Shown piece after piece: positions 29,921-39,889 of a stretch of 64,000 nucleotides of DNA. The notes beneath the pieces are model-generated. The model saw only the letters and a program-made list of their open reading frames with translations. It had not been told where the DNA came from and made no database searches. Each line of letters begins with the position of its first letter. Position 1 is the stretch's first letter. Made by a program: the position numbers and the translations under genes. This DNA is from Clostridium niameyense (GTDB lineage: Bacteria; Bacillota; Clostridia; Clostridiales; Clostridiaceae): NCBI RefSeq assembly GCF_001243045.1, contig NZ_LN849007.1, forward strand, positions 338,989 to 402,988. Direction: 5' to 3'.

Positions 29921-31483
29921 ATGAAGTCACTTGGTTACATAGTTAAAAAAAGCATAAAAAATTCTATAAAGAATCTTAAAAATAACCCAACAAAACTTAT
30001 ACTATATGTTTTCTGTATAGGTATTCTATGTCTTATGATGATTTCAACTAAAGGTATGACTAATTTACAATATAATAAAAATTCAACAAAGTTATTTCAA
30101 GCTATAGCCACAGTATCAACTTTGATAGTAATATATTTTTCTGTAAATACAGGCTTAAAAAAAGGTGGGTCATTTTTTAGAATGAGTGATGTAAATTTAA
30201 TATTTACAGCTCCTATTGAACCACAAAAAGTATTGATTTATGGATTTTTGAAGGAAATGTATAAGGATGTTATACTTATATTCTTTTTACTATTTCAAGT
30301 GCCTAATTTATATAAATTCTTTCCTATAAAGCCTAATGGGGTTTGGACAATATTTATAGGTATATTTTTACTTCAAATTGTTTACTCTGTTTTAGGAGTA
30401 TTAATCTATTCTGTATCTTATCGTTCACCAAAATATAAAATAGGTATAAAATATTTAATTAATATTTTGGCAACTTTATTTGCAGGAAGTTTTTTACTTA
30501 ATGTTTTAAGGGAAAAATCAGTGAAATCTGCTTTTATCTCATTTTTCAATCAGAGATTTTTTGAAAATTTAGGATTTATAACTTGGATTACAAAGGTATT
30601 TAATGCATCTGTATATGGAATTAATTTACAATTTTTTATAAATTTAATAAAGATTGTAGTAGTAATTGCACTTATAGTATATGTAGTATATACATTGCAT
30701 ATAGATTATTACGAGGATGCTATATCTAATGCATCAATAAAAGAGAAACAACTAAAGCAAGCCAAAGAAGGCAAGAAAGCTATGGATTTTAACAAAGGAT
30801 TTAAAGCTAAAAAAGTAAAAGGAGCTTTAAGAAGTAATGGAGCTAAAATTATATTTGAAAAACAGATGTTGGAATATAAAAAGTTGGGATTTTTCTTTGT
30901 AGATAAAATGACTATAATTATTGGAATAGTATCTTTTGTATTTGCTTTTTGTGCTAAAATGAGCATAAATTTTACTTTGTATTTTTCAGTATATATTCTT
31001 CTAATATGTACTTTTCAAGGTAAATGGGCAGATGAGCTTTCAAAGCCGTATATATATTTGATGCCAGAAGATTCTAAATGTAAAATATTTTATGCAACTA
31101 TAGCAAATCATATAAAAAATTTAGTGGATGGTACAATTTTATTTTCTATTACAGGAATAATATTAAAAACTAATATTATTTATCTAATACTTTGTATAAT
31201 GTGCTATGTAAGTTTCGGAGCTATTTTTATATATTCAGATTTATTTATAAGAAGATTTTTTGGTGGAAAAATAAGTAAGACTATAGAATCTTTTATAAAA
31301 GTTATTATACTTATATTAATAGTTTCTCCAGGCATAGTTATATCTTCAACATTCATGATAATGTATAAAGGATTTGTTGGAAACTTATATGCTTATCTAT
31401 CTATTATAATTTACAATTCTTTAATAAGCTTAGGGATTATATCATTATCTAAAGGAATATTTGAAAAGGTAGAAATGAAATAA
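29921..31483 (+). CDS. ABC exporter membrane protein
   Basis: This 520-residue polytopic protein has about ten hydrophobic segments in two groups, separated by a lysine-rich cytoplasmic loop near residues 265-300 (KEKQLKQAKEGKKAMDF). It fits the 'putative ABC exporter' permease group found beside ABC-2 ATPases in clostridia. The gene is translationally close to the ATPase at 29222 and the pair ends in a terminator. No substrate can be named. Confidence 0.8.
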   Translation: MKSLGYIVKKSIKNSIKNLKNNPTKLILYVFCIGILCLMMISTKGMTNLQYNKNSTKLFQAIATVSTLIVIYFSVNTGLKKGGSFFRMSDVNLIFTAPIEPQKVLIYGFLKEMYKDVILIFFLLFQVPNLYKFFPIKPNGVWTIFIGIFLLQIVYSVLGVLIYSVSYRSPKYKIGIKYLINILATLFAGSFLLNVLREKSVKSAFISFFNQRFFENLGFITWITKVFNASVYGINLQFFINLIKIVVVIALIVYVVYTLHIDYYEDAISNASIKEKQLKQAKEGKKAMDFNKGFKAKKVKGALRSNGAKIIFEKQMLEYKKLGFFFVDKMTIIIGIVSFVFAFCAKMSINFTLYFSVYILLICTFQGKWADELSKPYIYLMPEDSKCKIFYATIANHIKNLVDGTILFSITGIILKTNIIYLILCIMCYVSFGAIFIYSDLFIRRFFGGKISKTIESFIKVIILILIVSPGIVISSTFMIMYKGFVGNLYAYLSIIIYNSLISLGIISLSKGIFEKVEMK

Positions 31484-31496
31484 AATTTATAAATAG

Positions 31497-31532
31497 AATT
31501 GAGTCTATATAAAATATAGGCTCAATTTTTTT
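31497..31532. terminator. Bidirectional terminator after the ABC exporter
   Basis: A 13-bp stem (31497-31509 with 31515-31527, one G-U pair) is followed by a run of seven T. It lies between convergent genes. Confidence 0.88.
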
Positions 31533-31534
31533 AG

Positions 31535-32239
31535 TTAAAGTTCTGTTATAAGTAGACTACCCCTATCAATTAATTTATTATTGCTTAAAAATACAGGCTT
31601 TACATTATGTTTTTTTAAAAAATTTAAAACTTCTCTTTCATATTTATACTTATGTAAATCCCCGAAGAAAGCTATGGTATTAGAGTCTATAAGACCGCAA
31701 CAACCACCTATAAATCCATAGTCTAATCCAGGAAGTGAAATATCACCAGGAGGTAATAAAAGTACATCTACATTATTATTATTTAAAATATTAGCTATTT
31801 TAACATCACTAGTCATTATAGCAGAGTTTGATACTATGGCAGTAGAACACTTAGAATATCCTTGAGATATATTTAATAATTTTTTATTTTTAACTAAATT
31901 TAATAACTGAGGATCTGTATATGCTAATTTATGCATAAATAAATTAGGGAGATTTACAGCATTTAATATTATATCATTAGGATATTCATTTTTTAGTGAA
32001 TTCTTAGATAAAATTACATTAAAACCCAAGCAAGTTAATAGATTTATAAAATTTTTATCTATATCTTTATGAACTAATATTGTAGTATCATCTATTAAGT
32101 GAATAAGCATATCAGGATGACCACATACGGCATTATAAAGATTTGATGATAATGGACAACAGATTATTTTAATATTTAATTTTTCTAAATTGTTTTTCTC
32201 CTTTAAAGATGTTCTACTATCTATAAAAGCTATTTTCAT
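31535..32239 (-). CDS. DUF6873-like protein, possible GME-fold
   Basis: This 234-residue soluble protein matches my memory of a clostridial family described as having the guanidino-modifying-enzyme fold (agmatine deiminase/DDAH relatives). Visible candidate residues are GHPDM with H61 nearby, the glycine-rich end GFIGGCCGLID and FGDLHKY. Whether a catalytic Cys/His/Glu set is intact cannot be judged from sequence alone. No signal peptide is present. The ATG follows TAGGAGGAAT. It is divergent from ytxC. Confidence 0.6.
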   Translation of the reverse strand: MKIAFIDSRTSLKEKNNLEKLNIKIICCPLSSNLYNAVCGHPDMLIHLIDDTTILVHKDIDKNFINLLTCLGFNVILSKNSLKNEYPNDIILNAVNLPNLFMHKLAYTDPQLLNLVKNKKLLNISQGYSKCSTAIVSNSAIMTSDVKIANILNNNNVDVLLLPPGDISLPGLDYGFIGGCCGLIDSNTIAFFGDLHKYKYEREVLNFLKKHNVKPVFLSNNKLIDRGSLLITEL

Positions 32240-32385
32240 ATAAGATTCCTCCTAACTTATATAAACATTATACGTTTTAAATTAAGTATTATAAATGTTA
32301 AAAAATATTGTCGATATTTTTTTTGAAATATTAAGTATATGAATTGAGTTAAAACGCATACTATTTTTAAGAAAGGAGTGAGAGT

Positions 32386-33270
32386 ATGTTAATATTTACT
32401 TTAGTTTATAATAAAGATAGAGAAAATATTATAGAAGATACAAGAAAATTAGTTGAAGATTTTAGAAAAAAAGGTGTAATAATAGGAATATCTGAAAGTA
32501 TAGAGAATAAAACTCACTTCGTGAAGGTATATTCTGAAAAAACTTTAAATGATAGAGTGTTAAAGGACTTTAATATACATATGTCTAATATATTATACAA
32601 TATTGTTGTGGATGAATTTATAAATAGTAACATGTATGACTTTATAAGAGATACATATTTTTTCTTGAAAAATGAAGACATAGTAAAGATAAAGAAAAGG
32701 ATTTTACAAGTACTTAAAACTGATAAGTTTGATCTTGAAGATTCTATTTATTGTTTAAATAAAAAAAATGCTATCATAAATAAAATATCAAAAATTATTA
32801 ATGAAAATAATGAGTTGAATATAGATGGTTTTATAACATTTAGAATAAAAAGTTTAAGTGAAGATTTGCAAGGAATAGTTGAAAAAATAGTTGAAAAATA
32901 TATGGTTGATAAAGAATATAGTGAATTTATAAAATTACTTAAGTATTTTGTGGAAATAGAGGAAAGCAAAATAGATGAGATTAATATAATTATAGAAAAA
33001 GGTGGCAAATATACTTTAAAGGATTCAGAAGGAAAGGATCTAACAGAAGAAGTATATATAGATGTAGATGATATAAAATTTATAGAAAATATAAACTTAG
33101 AGGATATGATTATAAGTTGGCTTATAACTAATGTACCAAATAAAATAAAAATTTATGGATTAAATAATTGTAAAAATAAGGAATTTATAAATACTATCAA
33201 AAATGTATTTGAAAATAGGGTTTCCTGTTATAATAATACTATAGAGTTATTGAATAAAATTAAATTTTAA
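32386..33270 (+). CDS. ytxC: YtxC-like putative sporulation protein
   Basis: This 294-residue, lysine- and glutamate-rich, probably cytoplasmic protein fits the YtxC family, usually found just upstream of thrS in Bacillus and Clostridium. The GFITFRIKSL segment near residue 145 is typical, and the second half is helical. Its molecular function is unknown; the sporulation link comes from the family name and distribution. The ATG follows AAGAAAGGAGTGAGAGT. Confidence 0.8.
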   Translation: MLIFTLVYNKDRENIIEDTRKLVEDFRKKGVIIGISESIENKTHFVKVYSEKTLNDRVLKDFNIHMSNILYNIVVDEFINSNMYDFIRDTYFFLKNEDIVKIKKRILQVLKTDKFDLEDSIYCLNKKNAIINKISKIINENNELNIDGFITFRIKSLSEDLQGIVEKIVEKYMVDKEYSEFIKLLKYFVEIEESKIDEINIIIEKGGKYTLKDSEGKDLTEEVYIDVDDIKFIENINLEDMIISWLITNVPNKIKIYGLNNCKNKEFINTIKNVFENRVSCYNNTIELLNKIKF

Positions 33271-33288
33271 TTAAAAACTTCAGGTTTA

Positions 33289-33317
33289 TTGACAAGTGTA
33301 CGTAATGGGAATATAAT
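33289..33317 (+). promoter_or_regulatory. Sigma-A promoter of the thrS T-box transcript
   Basis: A perfect TTGACA (33289-33294) and TATAAT (33312-33317) are separated by 17 bp. Confidence 0.88.
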
Positions 33318-33345
33318 ATATGATAAATTATAATATTAATAGACA

Positions 33346-33576
33346 ATGATGAGGAAGAGTAAATAGGTTACTATTCAAAGAGAAGAAGATCCACTGGCTG
33401 AAAGATTTTCCGAATAAGTTCTGTTGAAAACCACCTTGGAGTTATATACTGAATATAGTAAGTATAATCGTTGCCTGCGTTATAAGGTTAGAGTGAGTAG
33501 TATTTTATATTAAATGCTATTAATTTGGGTGGAACCACGGTTATTACTCGTCCCATGTTTTGGGGGGAGTTTTTTA
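33346..33576 (+). promoter_or_regulatory. T-box riboswitch, threonine specific (specifier ACC)
   Basis: The leader has the stem I start (GAGGAAGAGTAAATAGG), the specifier ACC at 33430-33432 in the context TTGAAA-ACC-ACCTTGGAG, the variant T-box core GGGTGGAACCACGG at 33527-33540, and a terminator ending in TTTTTTATTTT. The specifier calls for tRNA-Thr with a GGU anticodon, which is not encoded in this window. Confidence 0.92.
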
Positions 33577-33611
33577 TTTTGTCTAAATATACATAAAGAG
33601 GAGGAGTATTT

Positions 33612-35519
33612 ATGATAAAAGTAACATTAAAAGATGGAAAAGTTATGGAGTTTGAACAAGGAACTACAATATCTGACGTTGCTATGAAGATAAGTCCAGC
33701 ACTTTATAAAAAAGCTATAGCGGCTAAAGTAGACGGAGAAACTAAAGATTTAATGACAGCTTTAGACAAAGATTGCAATTTAGAAATATTAGATTTTAAA
33801 GATGAAATGGGAAAATGGACTTTAAGACATACTGCATCCCATATACTAGCACAAGCGGTAAAAAGATTGTATCCACAAGTAAAATTAGCTATAGGTCCTG
33901 CTATAGACACTGGTTTTTATTATGATTTTGATGCGGATTTTACTTTTACACCAGAAATGCTAGAAAAAGTAGAAAAGGAAATAGAAAAAATAGTTAAGGA
34001 AGATGAAAAATTAGAAAGATTTGAGCTTCCAAGAGAAGAAGCTATAAAATATATGAAAGAAAAAAATGAACCATATAAGGTTGAACTTATAGAAGATTTA
34101 CCTGAGGGAGCGGTTATATCTTTTTATAAACAAGGAGATTTCGTTGATTTATGTGCAGGTCCTCATGTACCTTCTACAAAAAAAGTTAAAGCTATTAAAC
34201 TACTTTCAGTAGCGGGGGCTTATTGGAGAGGCGACGAAAAAAATAAGATGCTTCAAAGAATTTATGGAACAGCCTTTACTAAGAAGAGTGAGTTAGAAGA
34301 ATACTTAAACATGCTTGAAGAAGCTAAAAAAAGAGATCATAGAAAAATAGGAAAAGAATTAGATTTATTTACTATGCATGAGGAAGGTCCTGGATTCCCA
34401 TTTTTCCATCCAAAGGGAATTGTTCTAAGAAATATTCTTGAAAGTTTTTGGAGAGAAGAACATACAAAAGCAGGTTATCAAGAAATAAGAACACCACTAA
34501 TATTAAATGAAGCATTATGGCATCAATCAGGACACTGGGATCATTATAAAGAAAATATGTATTTCACAAAAATAGATAATGAAGATTATGCTATAAAGCC
34601 TATGAATTGTCCAGGTGGAATATTAGTTTATAAAAATTCAATGCATTCTTATAGGGAATTACCATTAAGACTTTCAGAACTTGGAATAGTTCACAGACAT
34701 GAGTTATCTGGTGCATTACATGGATTAATGAGAGTTAGATGTTTTACACAAGATGATGCACACTTATTTATGACAAAAGAACAAATAAAAGATGAAATTG
34801 TAGGTGTAATAAGATTAATAGATAAATTCTATAAAGTATTTGGTTTTGAATATTTTGTAGAACTTTCAACAAGACCAGAAGATTCCATGGGTAGCGATGA
34901 AGATTGGGATGTTGCTACAGAAGGATTAATAGAAGCTTTAAAAGTTGTAGGAAAAGAATACAAATTAAATGAAGGAGATGGAGCTTTCTATGGTCCTAAG
35001 ATAGATTTCCATTTAAAAGATTGTATAGGAAGAACATGGCAATGTGGAACTATACAATTAGATTTTCAAATGCCTGAAAGATTTGACTTAAATTATATAG
35101 GAAAAGATGGGGAAAAACATAGACCAGTTATGGTTCATAGAACTATATATGGAAGTGTTGAAAGATTTATAGGTATATTAATAGAACAATTTGCAGGAGC
35201 ATTCCCAGCATGGCTTGCACCAGTACAAGTTAAATTAATGAATATAACAGATAATCAATTTGACTATTTGAAGAAGATTGAATCTGAGCTTAAAGAAAAT
35301 AATATAAGAGTAGAAATTGATACTAGAAATGAAAAAATAGGATATAAAATAAGAGAAGCACAACTTCAAAAAGTTCCTTATATGTTAGTTATAGGAGATA
35401 AGGAAATGGAAAGTGGAAAGGTTTCTGTAAGAAGTAGAAAAGATGGAGATTTAGGTTCTATGGATTTACAAGAATTTATAAGCAGAATAGAAAAAGAGTG
35501 TGTTGAAAAAACAAATTAA
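33612..35519 (+). CDS. thrS: Threonyl-tRNA synthetase
   Basis: This 635-residue class II synthetase has an N-terminal TGS domain (about 1-61), an N2 editing domain with H73/H77 and C181/H185 as the metal-like editing site, and a catalytic core with zinc ligands C333, H384 and H509. The C-terminal anticodon-binding domain starts near residue 535. The length is standard. The ATG follows AGAGGAGGAG. It is controlled by the threonine T-box. Confidence 0.98.
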   Translation: MIKVTLKDGKVMEFEQGTTISDVAMKISPALYKKAIAAKVDGETKDLMTALDKDCNLEILDFKDEMGKWTLRHTASHILAQAVKRLYPQVKLAIGPAIDTGFYYDFDADFTFTPEMLEKVEKEIEKIVKEDEKLERFELPREEAIKYMKEKNEPYKVELIEDLPEGAVISFYKQGDFVDLCAGPHVPSTKKVKAIKLLSVAGAYWRGDEKNKMLQRIYGTAFTKKSELEEYLNMLEEAKKRDHRKIGKELDLFTMHEEGPGFPFFHPKGIVLRNILESFWREEHTKAGYQEIRTPLILNEALWHQSGHWDHYKENMYFTKIDNEDYAIKPMNCPGGILVYKNSMHSYRELPLRLSELGIVHRHELSGALHGLMRVRCFTQDDAHLFMTKEQIKDEIVGVIRLIDKFYKVFGFEYFVELSTRPEDSMGSDEDWDVATEGLIEALKVVGKEYKLNEGDGAFYGPKIDFHLKDCIGRTWQCGTIQLDFQMPERFDLNYIGKDGEKHRPVMVHRTIYGSVERFIGILIEQFAGAFPAWLAPVQVKLMNITDNQFDYLKKIESELKENNIRVEIDTRNEKIGYKIREAQLQKVPYMLVIGDKEMESGKVSVRSRKDGDLGSMDLQEFISRIEKECVEKTN

Positions 35520-35540
35520 TAAAAATATACTATAAACCTA

Positions 35541-35569
35541 TTGACATTAGATTATATTAATAGTATAAT
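35541..35569 (+). promoter_or_regulatory. Sigma-A promoter of infC-rpmI-rplT
   Basis: TTGACA (35541-35546) and TATAAT (35564-35569) are separated by 17 bp. Confidence 0.88.
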
Positions 35570-35576
35570 TCATTAT

Positions 35577-35720
35577 TGTAATAAACCTAAATTTAATAGA
35601 TGTTTAAAGAAGAAACAGGCCGTTTCTCACCTTACAGCATAGCTAGTAGGGTTGTATAGTGTAGAGATATATTTTATACTATGATATATAAGACGGCATA
35701 TGCCGTCTTTTATTTATATA
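35577..35720 (+). promoter_or_regulatory. Attenuator leader of infC-rpmI-rplT (probable L20-type leader)
   Basis: About 180 nt of leader contains hairpins AGAAAC/GTTTCT (35611-35627) and ATAGTGTA/TATACTAT (about 35657-35682), and a strong terminator made of the palindrome AAGACGGCATATGCCGTCTT (35690-35709) plus TTATTT. In Bacillus the same operon is autorepressed by L20 through premature termination. The layout here fits that scheme, but I cannot confirm the L20 binding structure by eye. Confidence 0.7.
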
Positions 35721-35758
35721 TTAAGTGTTTTCGGTTTAATTATTTGGAGGTGGAAACT

Positions 35759-36271
35759 ATTAATAAAAATTTCCTATTAAACGAGCAAATACGCGAAAAA
35801 GAATTAAGAGTTGTAAGTGAAACTGGTGAGCAATTGGGGATATTATCTTCAAGAGAAGCTCAAAAAATAGCTGATGAGAAAGAATTAGATTTAGTTCTTA
35901 TAGCTCCGTCCGCTAAACCACCAGTATGTAAGATAATGAATTATGGTAAGTTTTTATATGAGCAAACTAAAAAGGATAAAGAAGCTAGAAAAAATCAAAA
36001 GGTTATCAACATTAAAGAAATTAGATTAAGTCCTACAATAGAGGCACATGACATAGAAATTAAAGCTAATAGAACTAAGAAGTTTTTAGAAGCAGGAAAT
36101 AAAGTTAAGGTGACTGTAAGATTTAGAGGTAGAGAAGCTGATTACTCATATAAAGGAAATAAGATATTAAATGCATTCTTCGAAAAAGTAGAAGAAGTTA
36201 GCACAATAGAAAAACCAGCAAAACTAGAAGGAAGAAACATGATAATGATATTAGGGCCTAAAAAGGCGTAA
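35759..36271 (+). CDS. infC: Translation initiation factor IF-3, AUU start
   Basis: This 170-residue factor binds the 30S subunit and checks start-codon pairing. The protein begins (M)[17 protein letters not shown], standard for IF-3. The first codon is ATT at 35759-35761, placed 5 bases after GGAGGTGG. An in-frame ATG at 35681 lies before the attenuator hairpin and has no ribosome binding site, so it is not the start. An AUU start is the known self-regulatory device of infC in other bacteria. It is followed by rpmI and rplT. Confidence 0.95.
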   Translation: MNKNFLLNEQIREKELRVVSETGEQLGILSSREAQKIADEKELDLVLIAPSAKPPVCKIMNYGKFLYEQTKKDKEARKNQKVINIKEIRLSPTIEAHDIEIKANRTKKFLEAGNKVKVTVRFRGREADYSYKGNKILNAFFEKVEEVSTIEKPAKLEGRNMIMILGPKKA

Positions 36272-36293
36272 TAAGTGAGAGGAGGAATTCTAG

Positions 36294-36491
36294 ATGCCAA
36301 AAATGAAAACAAATAGAGGTGCAGCTAAGAGATTTAAAGTTACTGGAACAGGAAAGTTAAAAAGAGCTAAGGCTTTCAAAAGTCATATATTAACAAAAAA
36401 GAGCACAAAAACAAAGAGAAATCTTAGAAAAACAGGTTATGTTTCAGATTCACAAGAAAAAGTAATGAAGAAAATATTACCATACTTATAA
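36294..36491 (+). CDS. rpmI: 50S ribosomal protein L35
   Basis: This 65-residue, strongly basic protein has the L35 start [20 protein letters not shown] and the conserved core [14 protein letters not shown]. The ATG follows GAGGAGGAATT. It lies in the usual infC-rpmI-rplT order. Confidence 0.98.
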   Translation: MPKMKTNRGAAKRFKVTGTGKLKRAKAFKSHILTKKSTKTKRNLRKTGYVSDSQEKVMKKILPYL

Positions 36492-36521
36492 TAGAGGATT
36501 GATACCAAGGAGGTAGTTTGA

Positions 36522-36881
36522 ATGGCAAGAGTAAAAAGAGCAATGAACGCTCGTAAACGTCATAAAAAAATATTAAAGCTTGCAAAAGGATATTATGGTG
36601 GAAAAAGCAAGTTATTTAAAACAGCAAATGAATCAGTTATAAGAGCATTAAGAAATGCATATGTAGGAAGAAGATTAAAGAAGAGAGATTATAGAAAACT
36701 TTGGATAGCAAGAATAAATGCTGCTTCAAGAATGAATGGTCTTTCATATTCAAAATTCATGAATGGAATAAAAAATGCTGGTATAGATATAAACAGAAAG
36801 ATGCTTTCAGAAATAGCTATACATGATCCAAAAGCATTTGCAGAATTAGTAGAAATAGCTAAAAAACAATTAAATGCTTAG
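36522..36881 (+). CDS. rplT: 50S ribosomal protein L20
   Basis: This 119-residue rRNA-binding protein starts [20 protein letters not shown] and has the conserved [11 protein letters not shown]. It is needed for early 50S assembly and is the likely autoregulator of this operon. The ATG follows AAGGAGGTAG. A terminator follows at 36887. Confidence 0.98.
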   Translation: MARVKRAMNARKRHKKILKLAKGYYGGKSKLFKTANESVIRALRNAYVGRRLKKRDYRKLWIARINAASRMNGLSYSKFMNGIKNAGIDINRKMLSEIAIHDPKAFAELVEIAKKQLNA

Positions 36882-36886
36882 ATATT

Positions 36887-36916
36887 AAAATACGGCTTTA
36901 AAGCCGTATTTTTTAA
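36887..36916 (+). terminator. Terminator after rplT
   Basis: The palindromic stem AATACGGCTTT/AAAGCCGTATT is followed by TTTT. Confidence 0.9.
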
Positions 36917-36929
36917 TATTATTTTTAAA

Positions 36930-36957
36930 TTGACAAAAGTAGGTTAAATGCTATAAT
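36930..36957 (+). promoter_or_regulatory. Sigma-A promoter of the ktr operon
   Basis: TTGACA (36930-36935) and TATAAT (36952-36957) are separated by 16 bp, 35 bp before the ktrB start. Confidence 0.85.
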
Positions 36958-36991
36958 GAATTTGTATTTTAAATAGGAGGTATTCACTCAA

Positions 36992-38338
36992 ATGGAAAAT
37001 ACAAGGTATAAAAAAATAAAATTAGCTCCTGTTCAAATATTGGCATTGGGTTTTGCTATAGTTATAGTAATTGGAGCAATATTATTAAGTTTGCCCATAG
37101 CAGCTGAAAGTGGTAATAGTACACCATTTCTAGATTGCTTATTTACATCTACATCTGCAGTATGTGTAACAGGACTTGTAGTTGTGGATACAGGAACTTA
37201 TTGGACTTATTTTGGAAAAACAGTTATTATAATTTTAATAGAAATTGGTGGTTTAGGCTTTATGTCTTTTGCTACTTTATTTGCTCTAATTTTAGGTAAA
37301 AAAATTACTCTAAAAGAAAGATTGGTTATGCAAGAGGCCCTTAATGCATTTAATATACAAGGCTTAGTTAAATTAGCTAAGTATATTTTATTATTTACAT
37401 TTTCAATTCAAGGTTCAGGAGCACTACTTTTATCAACTCAATTTATACCACAGTATGGTTTAGCTAAAGGGATATATTATAGTATATTTCATTCAATATC
37501 TGCTTTTTGTAATGCTGGATTTGATCTTTTTGGAAACTTTACTAGTTTAACAGGTGTGTATTATAATCCTGTTATAATACTTGTAATTTCTGCTTTAATA
37601 ATAATAGGTGGATTAGGTTTTTATGTATGGCAGGAGATATATACTTACAAGAAGAATAAGAGATTGTCAACTCACTCAAAGTTGGTATTAATAGCTACAT
37701 TTATATTAATAGTTGTAGGTACTATACTAATGTTTATATTCGAACATAATAATCCAGCTACTATGGCAAATATGAATTTAAAAGATAAAATATTATCATC
37801 TTTATTTGCAGCAGTTACTCCAAGAACAGCAGGATTTAATTCTATTTCTACCTCAGATATGACAATGGCAGGTAAATTTTTAACTATATTATTAATGTTT
37901 GTGGGTGGAGCTTCAGGTTCTACAGCAGGTGGAATAAAGATTACTACCGCAGGAGTTTTAATTATGACTGTGGTTTGTGTGGTAAAGGGTAAAGAAGATA
38001 CGGAAATAGATAAAAAGAGAATTAGTAAGCAAGTTATATATAGAGCCTTAGCTATAACTGTTATAAGTCTTACTTTAGTTATAACAGTAACTATGATACT
38101 TTCTATAACTGAAGTTAGAGTTCCTTTTGAGTATTATTTATATGAAGCCACTTCAGCTTTTGCTACGGTAGGATTAACTTTAGGTATAACTACTAAACTT
38201 ACTTCCGTAGGTAAAGTTGTAATTTTACTTACTATGTATGCAGGAAGGGTTGGACCTTTAACATTAGCTATGGCTTTTGCAAAAAGACTAAAGTCTAATT
38301 CTATTAAATACCCAGAAGGAAAAATACTAGTAGGATAG
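36992..38338 (+). CDS. ktrB: Potassium uptake channel subunit, KtrB/TrkH family
   Basis: This 448-residue membrane protein contains four pore modules. Selectivity-filter regions are seen as TSAVCVTGLVVVD near residues 50-62, SAFCNAGFDLFGNF near 170, TPRTAGFNSIS near 278 and TSAFATVGLTLG near 390. The glycine-rich intramembrane segment GGASGSTAGGIK lies near 308. It imports K+ with the RCK regulator encoded just downstream. The ATG follows TAGGAGGTATT. Confidence 0.93.
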   Translation: MENTRYKKIKLAPVQILALGFAIVIVIGAILLSLPIAAESGNSTPFLDCLFTSTSAVCVTGLVVVDTGTYWTYFGKTVIIILIEIGGLGFMSFATLFALILGKKITLKERLVMQEALNAFNIQGLVKLAKYILLFTFSIQGSGALLLSTQFIPQYGLAKGIYYSIFHSISAFCNAGFDLFGNFTSLTGVYYNPVIILVISALIIIGGLGFYVWQEIYTYKKNKRLSTHSKLVLIATFILIVVGTILMFIFEHNNPATMANMNLKDKILSSLFAAVTPRTAGFNSISTSDMTMAGKFLTILLMFVGGASGSTAGGIKITTAGVLIMTVVCVVKGKEDTEIDKKRISKQVIYRALAITVISLTLVITVTMILSITEVRVPFEYYLYEATSAFATVGLTLGITTKLTSVGKVVILLTMYAGRVGPLTLAMAFAKRLKSNSIKYPEGKILVG

Positions 38339-38348
38339 GGAGGATATT

Positions 38349-39011
38349 ATGAGTAAAAAACAATTTGTAGTTATAGGTCTTGGAAGATTTGGTACATCTG
38401 TAGCTAATACTTTATATTCCCTAGGTAATGAAGTTTTAGCTATTGATTCTAATGAAGATATAGTTCAAAGTATATCAGACTCTGTGACTCACTCTGTACA
38501 ATTAGATGCTACAGATGAAAATAGCCTAAAAGCTTTAGGAATAAGAAATTTTGATGTGGCTGTAATTACTATAGGTTCTAATATACAGGCTAGTACCATG
38601 GTTACTTTAATTGTAAAGGAATTAGGTGTAAAATACATTATAGCAAAAGCTAATAGTGAATTACATGCTAAGGTTTTATATAAAATAGGTGCAGATAGAG
38701 TAGTACTTCCAGAGAGAGATATGGGAGTTAGAGTGGCTCATAATTTAGTATCTAGTAATATATTAGATTATATAGAATTATCAAGAAATTACAGTATAGC
38801 TGAAATAGCAATACCTAAAAAGTGGTATAATAAGACTTTAAATGAATTAAGTATAAGAGCTAATTATGGTATAAATGTAGTAGCTCTTAAAAGAGGAGAA
38901 GAAATAAATGTGTCTCCAGTGGCTGAGGATATAGTAGAAGAAGGGGATATAATTGTAGCCATAGGTAGCGAAGAAGATCTTAGTAAGGTAGAGAGTATGA
39001 GCGGAGAATAA
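38349..39011 (+). CDS. ktrA: Potassium uptake regulator, KtrA/TrkA RCK protein
   Basis: This 220-residue cytoplasmic protein has the Rossmann motif GLGRFG (10-15), an acidic strand end (AIDSNED) that binds nucleotide, and a C-terminal RCK_C domain from about residue 137. Ring-shaped KtrA gates KtrB by nucleotide (and often c-di-AMP) binding. It lies 10 bp after ktrB. Confidence 0.94.
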   Translation: MSKKQFVVIGLGRFGTSVANTLYSLGNEVLAIDSNEDIVQSISDSVTHSVQLDATDENSLKALGIRNFDVAVITIGSNIQASTMVTLIVKELGVKYIIAKANSELHAKVLYKIGADRVVLPERDMGVRVAHNLVSSNILDYIELSRNYSIAEIAIPKKWYNKTLNELSIRANYGINVVALKRGEEINVSPVAEDIVEEGDIIVAIGSEEDLSKVESMSGE

Positions 39012-39015
39012 TATA

Positions 39016-39822
39016 ATGTATAAGGAAACAATAATTTCAAGTAAAGATAATTTAATGATAAAAGAAACAAGAAAATTAAAAGAAAAAAAATATAGGTCTG
39101 AAAAGAAAAAGTTCCTAGTTGAAGGATTTAGATTTGTAGAGGAAGCAATAAAATCTAAAAGTAATATAGATAGTATATATATAGAAGAGAATTCTTTAAA
39201 TAAACTACAAAATTTATATGAAAAGTATAAAATAAATAAGGGTATAAAAACTTATGTGGTAACTAACAATGTATTAAAGACTATGAGTAATACTAAAACA
39301 CCTCAAGGAATTTTAGCTGTAGTAAAGTATATGAATTTAGAAAATGTTAATTATAACAATGGATTCTATATTTTGGCGGATAAGGTTCAAGATCCAGGGA
39401 ATATGGGAACTATAATAAGAACAGCCCATGCTGCTAATGCATTAGGTGTTATAACAACCAAGGGTACTGTAGATATTTATAATGAAAAAACTTTAAGATC
39501 TACTATGGGATCTATTTTCTATATTCCTATAATAGAAGATAACTCTTTAGAAGTTATAAAAGGTTTAAGAGAAAGTGGATTTAAACTTTTAACCAGTTCA
39601 TTGGATACTAAGCATAATTTCTATAATGTTGATATGACTGAAAATATGATAATATGTGTTGGTAACGAAGGAAATGGTGTAAGCTCAGATTTAATGCAGT
39701 TAAGTGATTTAAAGGTTAAAATACCAATGCCTGGTGGATCAGAATCTTTAAATGTATCAGTAGCTTGCTCTATAATGACTTTTGAGAGAGTAAGACAGAT
39801 GAAAATAGGAAATGATTCATAA
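39016..39822 (+). CDS. SpoU/TrmH-family rRNA methyltransferase
   Basis: This 268-residue SPOUT enzyme has an N-terminal substrate-binding domain (about 1-100) and a C-terminal knot domain. Motif 1 is DPGNMGTIIRTAHA, motif 2 ICVGNEGNGVS and motif 3 IPMPGGSESLNVSVACS, all intact. It probably 2'-O-methylates rRNA, but the exact nucleotide is unknown. It starts 4 bp after ktrA, so it is likely part of the same transcript. Confidence 0.9.
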   Translation: MYKETIISSKDNLMIKETRKLKEKKYRSEKKKFLVEGFRFVEEAIKSKSNIDSIYIEENSLNKLQNLYEKYKINKGIKTYVVTNNVLKTMSNTKTPQGILAVVKYMNLENVNYNNGFYILADKVQDPGNMGTIIRTAHAANALGVITTKGTVDIYNEKTLRSTMGSIFYIPIIEDNSLEVIKGLRESGFKLLTSSLDTKHNFYNVDMTENMIICVGNEGNGVSSDLMQLSDLKVKIPMPGGSESLNVSVACSIMTFERVRQMKIGNDS

Positions 39823-39827
39823 ATGGG

Positions 39828-39856
39828 TTGACAATAGATAAAACTATATGTAAAAT
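39828..39856 (+). promoter_or_regulatory. Sigma-A promoter of the pheS T-box transcript
   Basis: TTGACA (39828-39833) and TAAAAT (39851-39856) are separated by 17 bp. Confidence 0.75.
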
Positions 39857-39889
39857 TATGAAAAGAGTTAAACTTTTATATTTTAAACT

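Noticed and set aside
35681-35758. ATG-started extension of infC
   Set aside because: It runs through the attenuator hairpin, lacks a ribosome binding site and adds 26 residues not found in IF-3.
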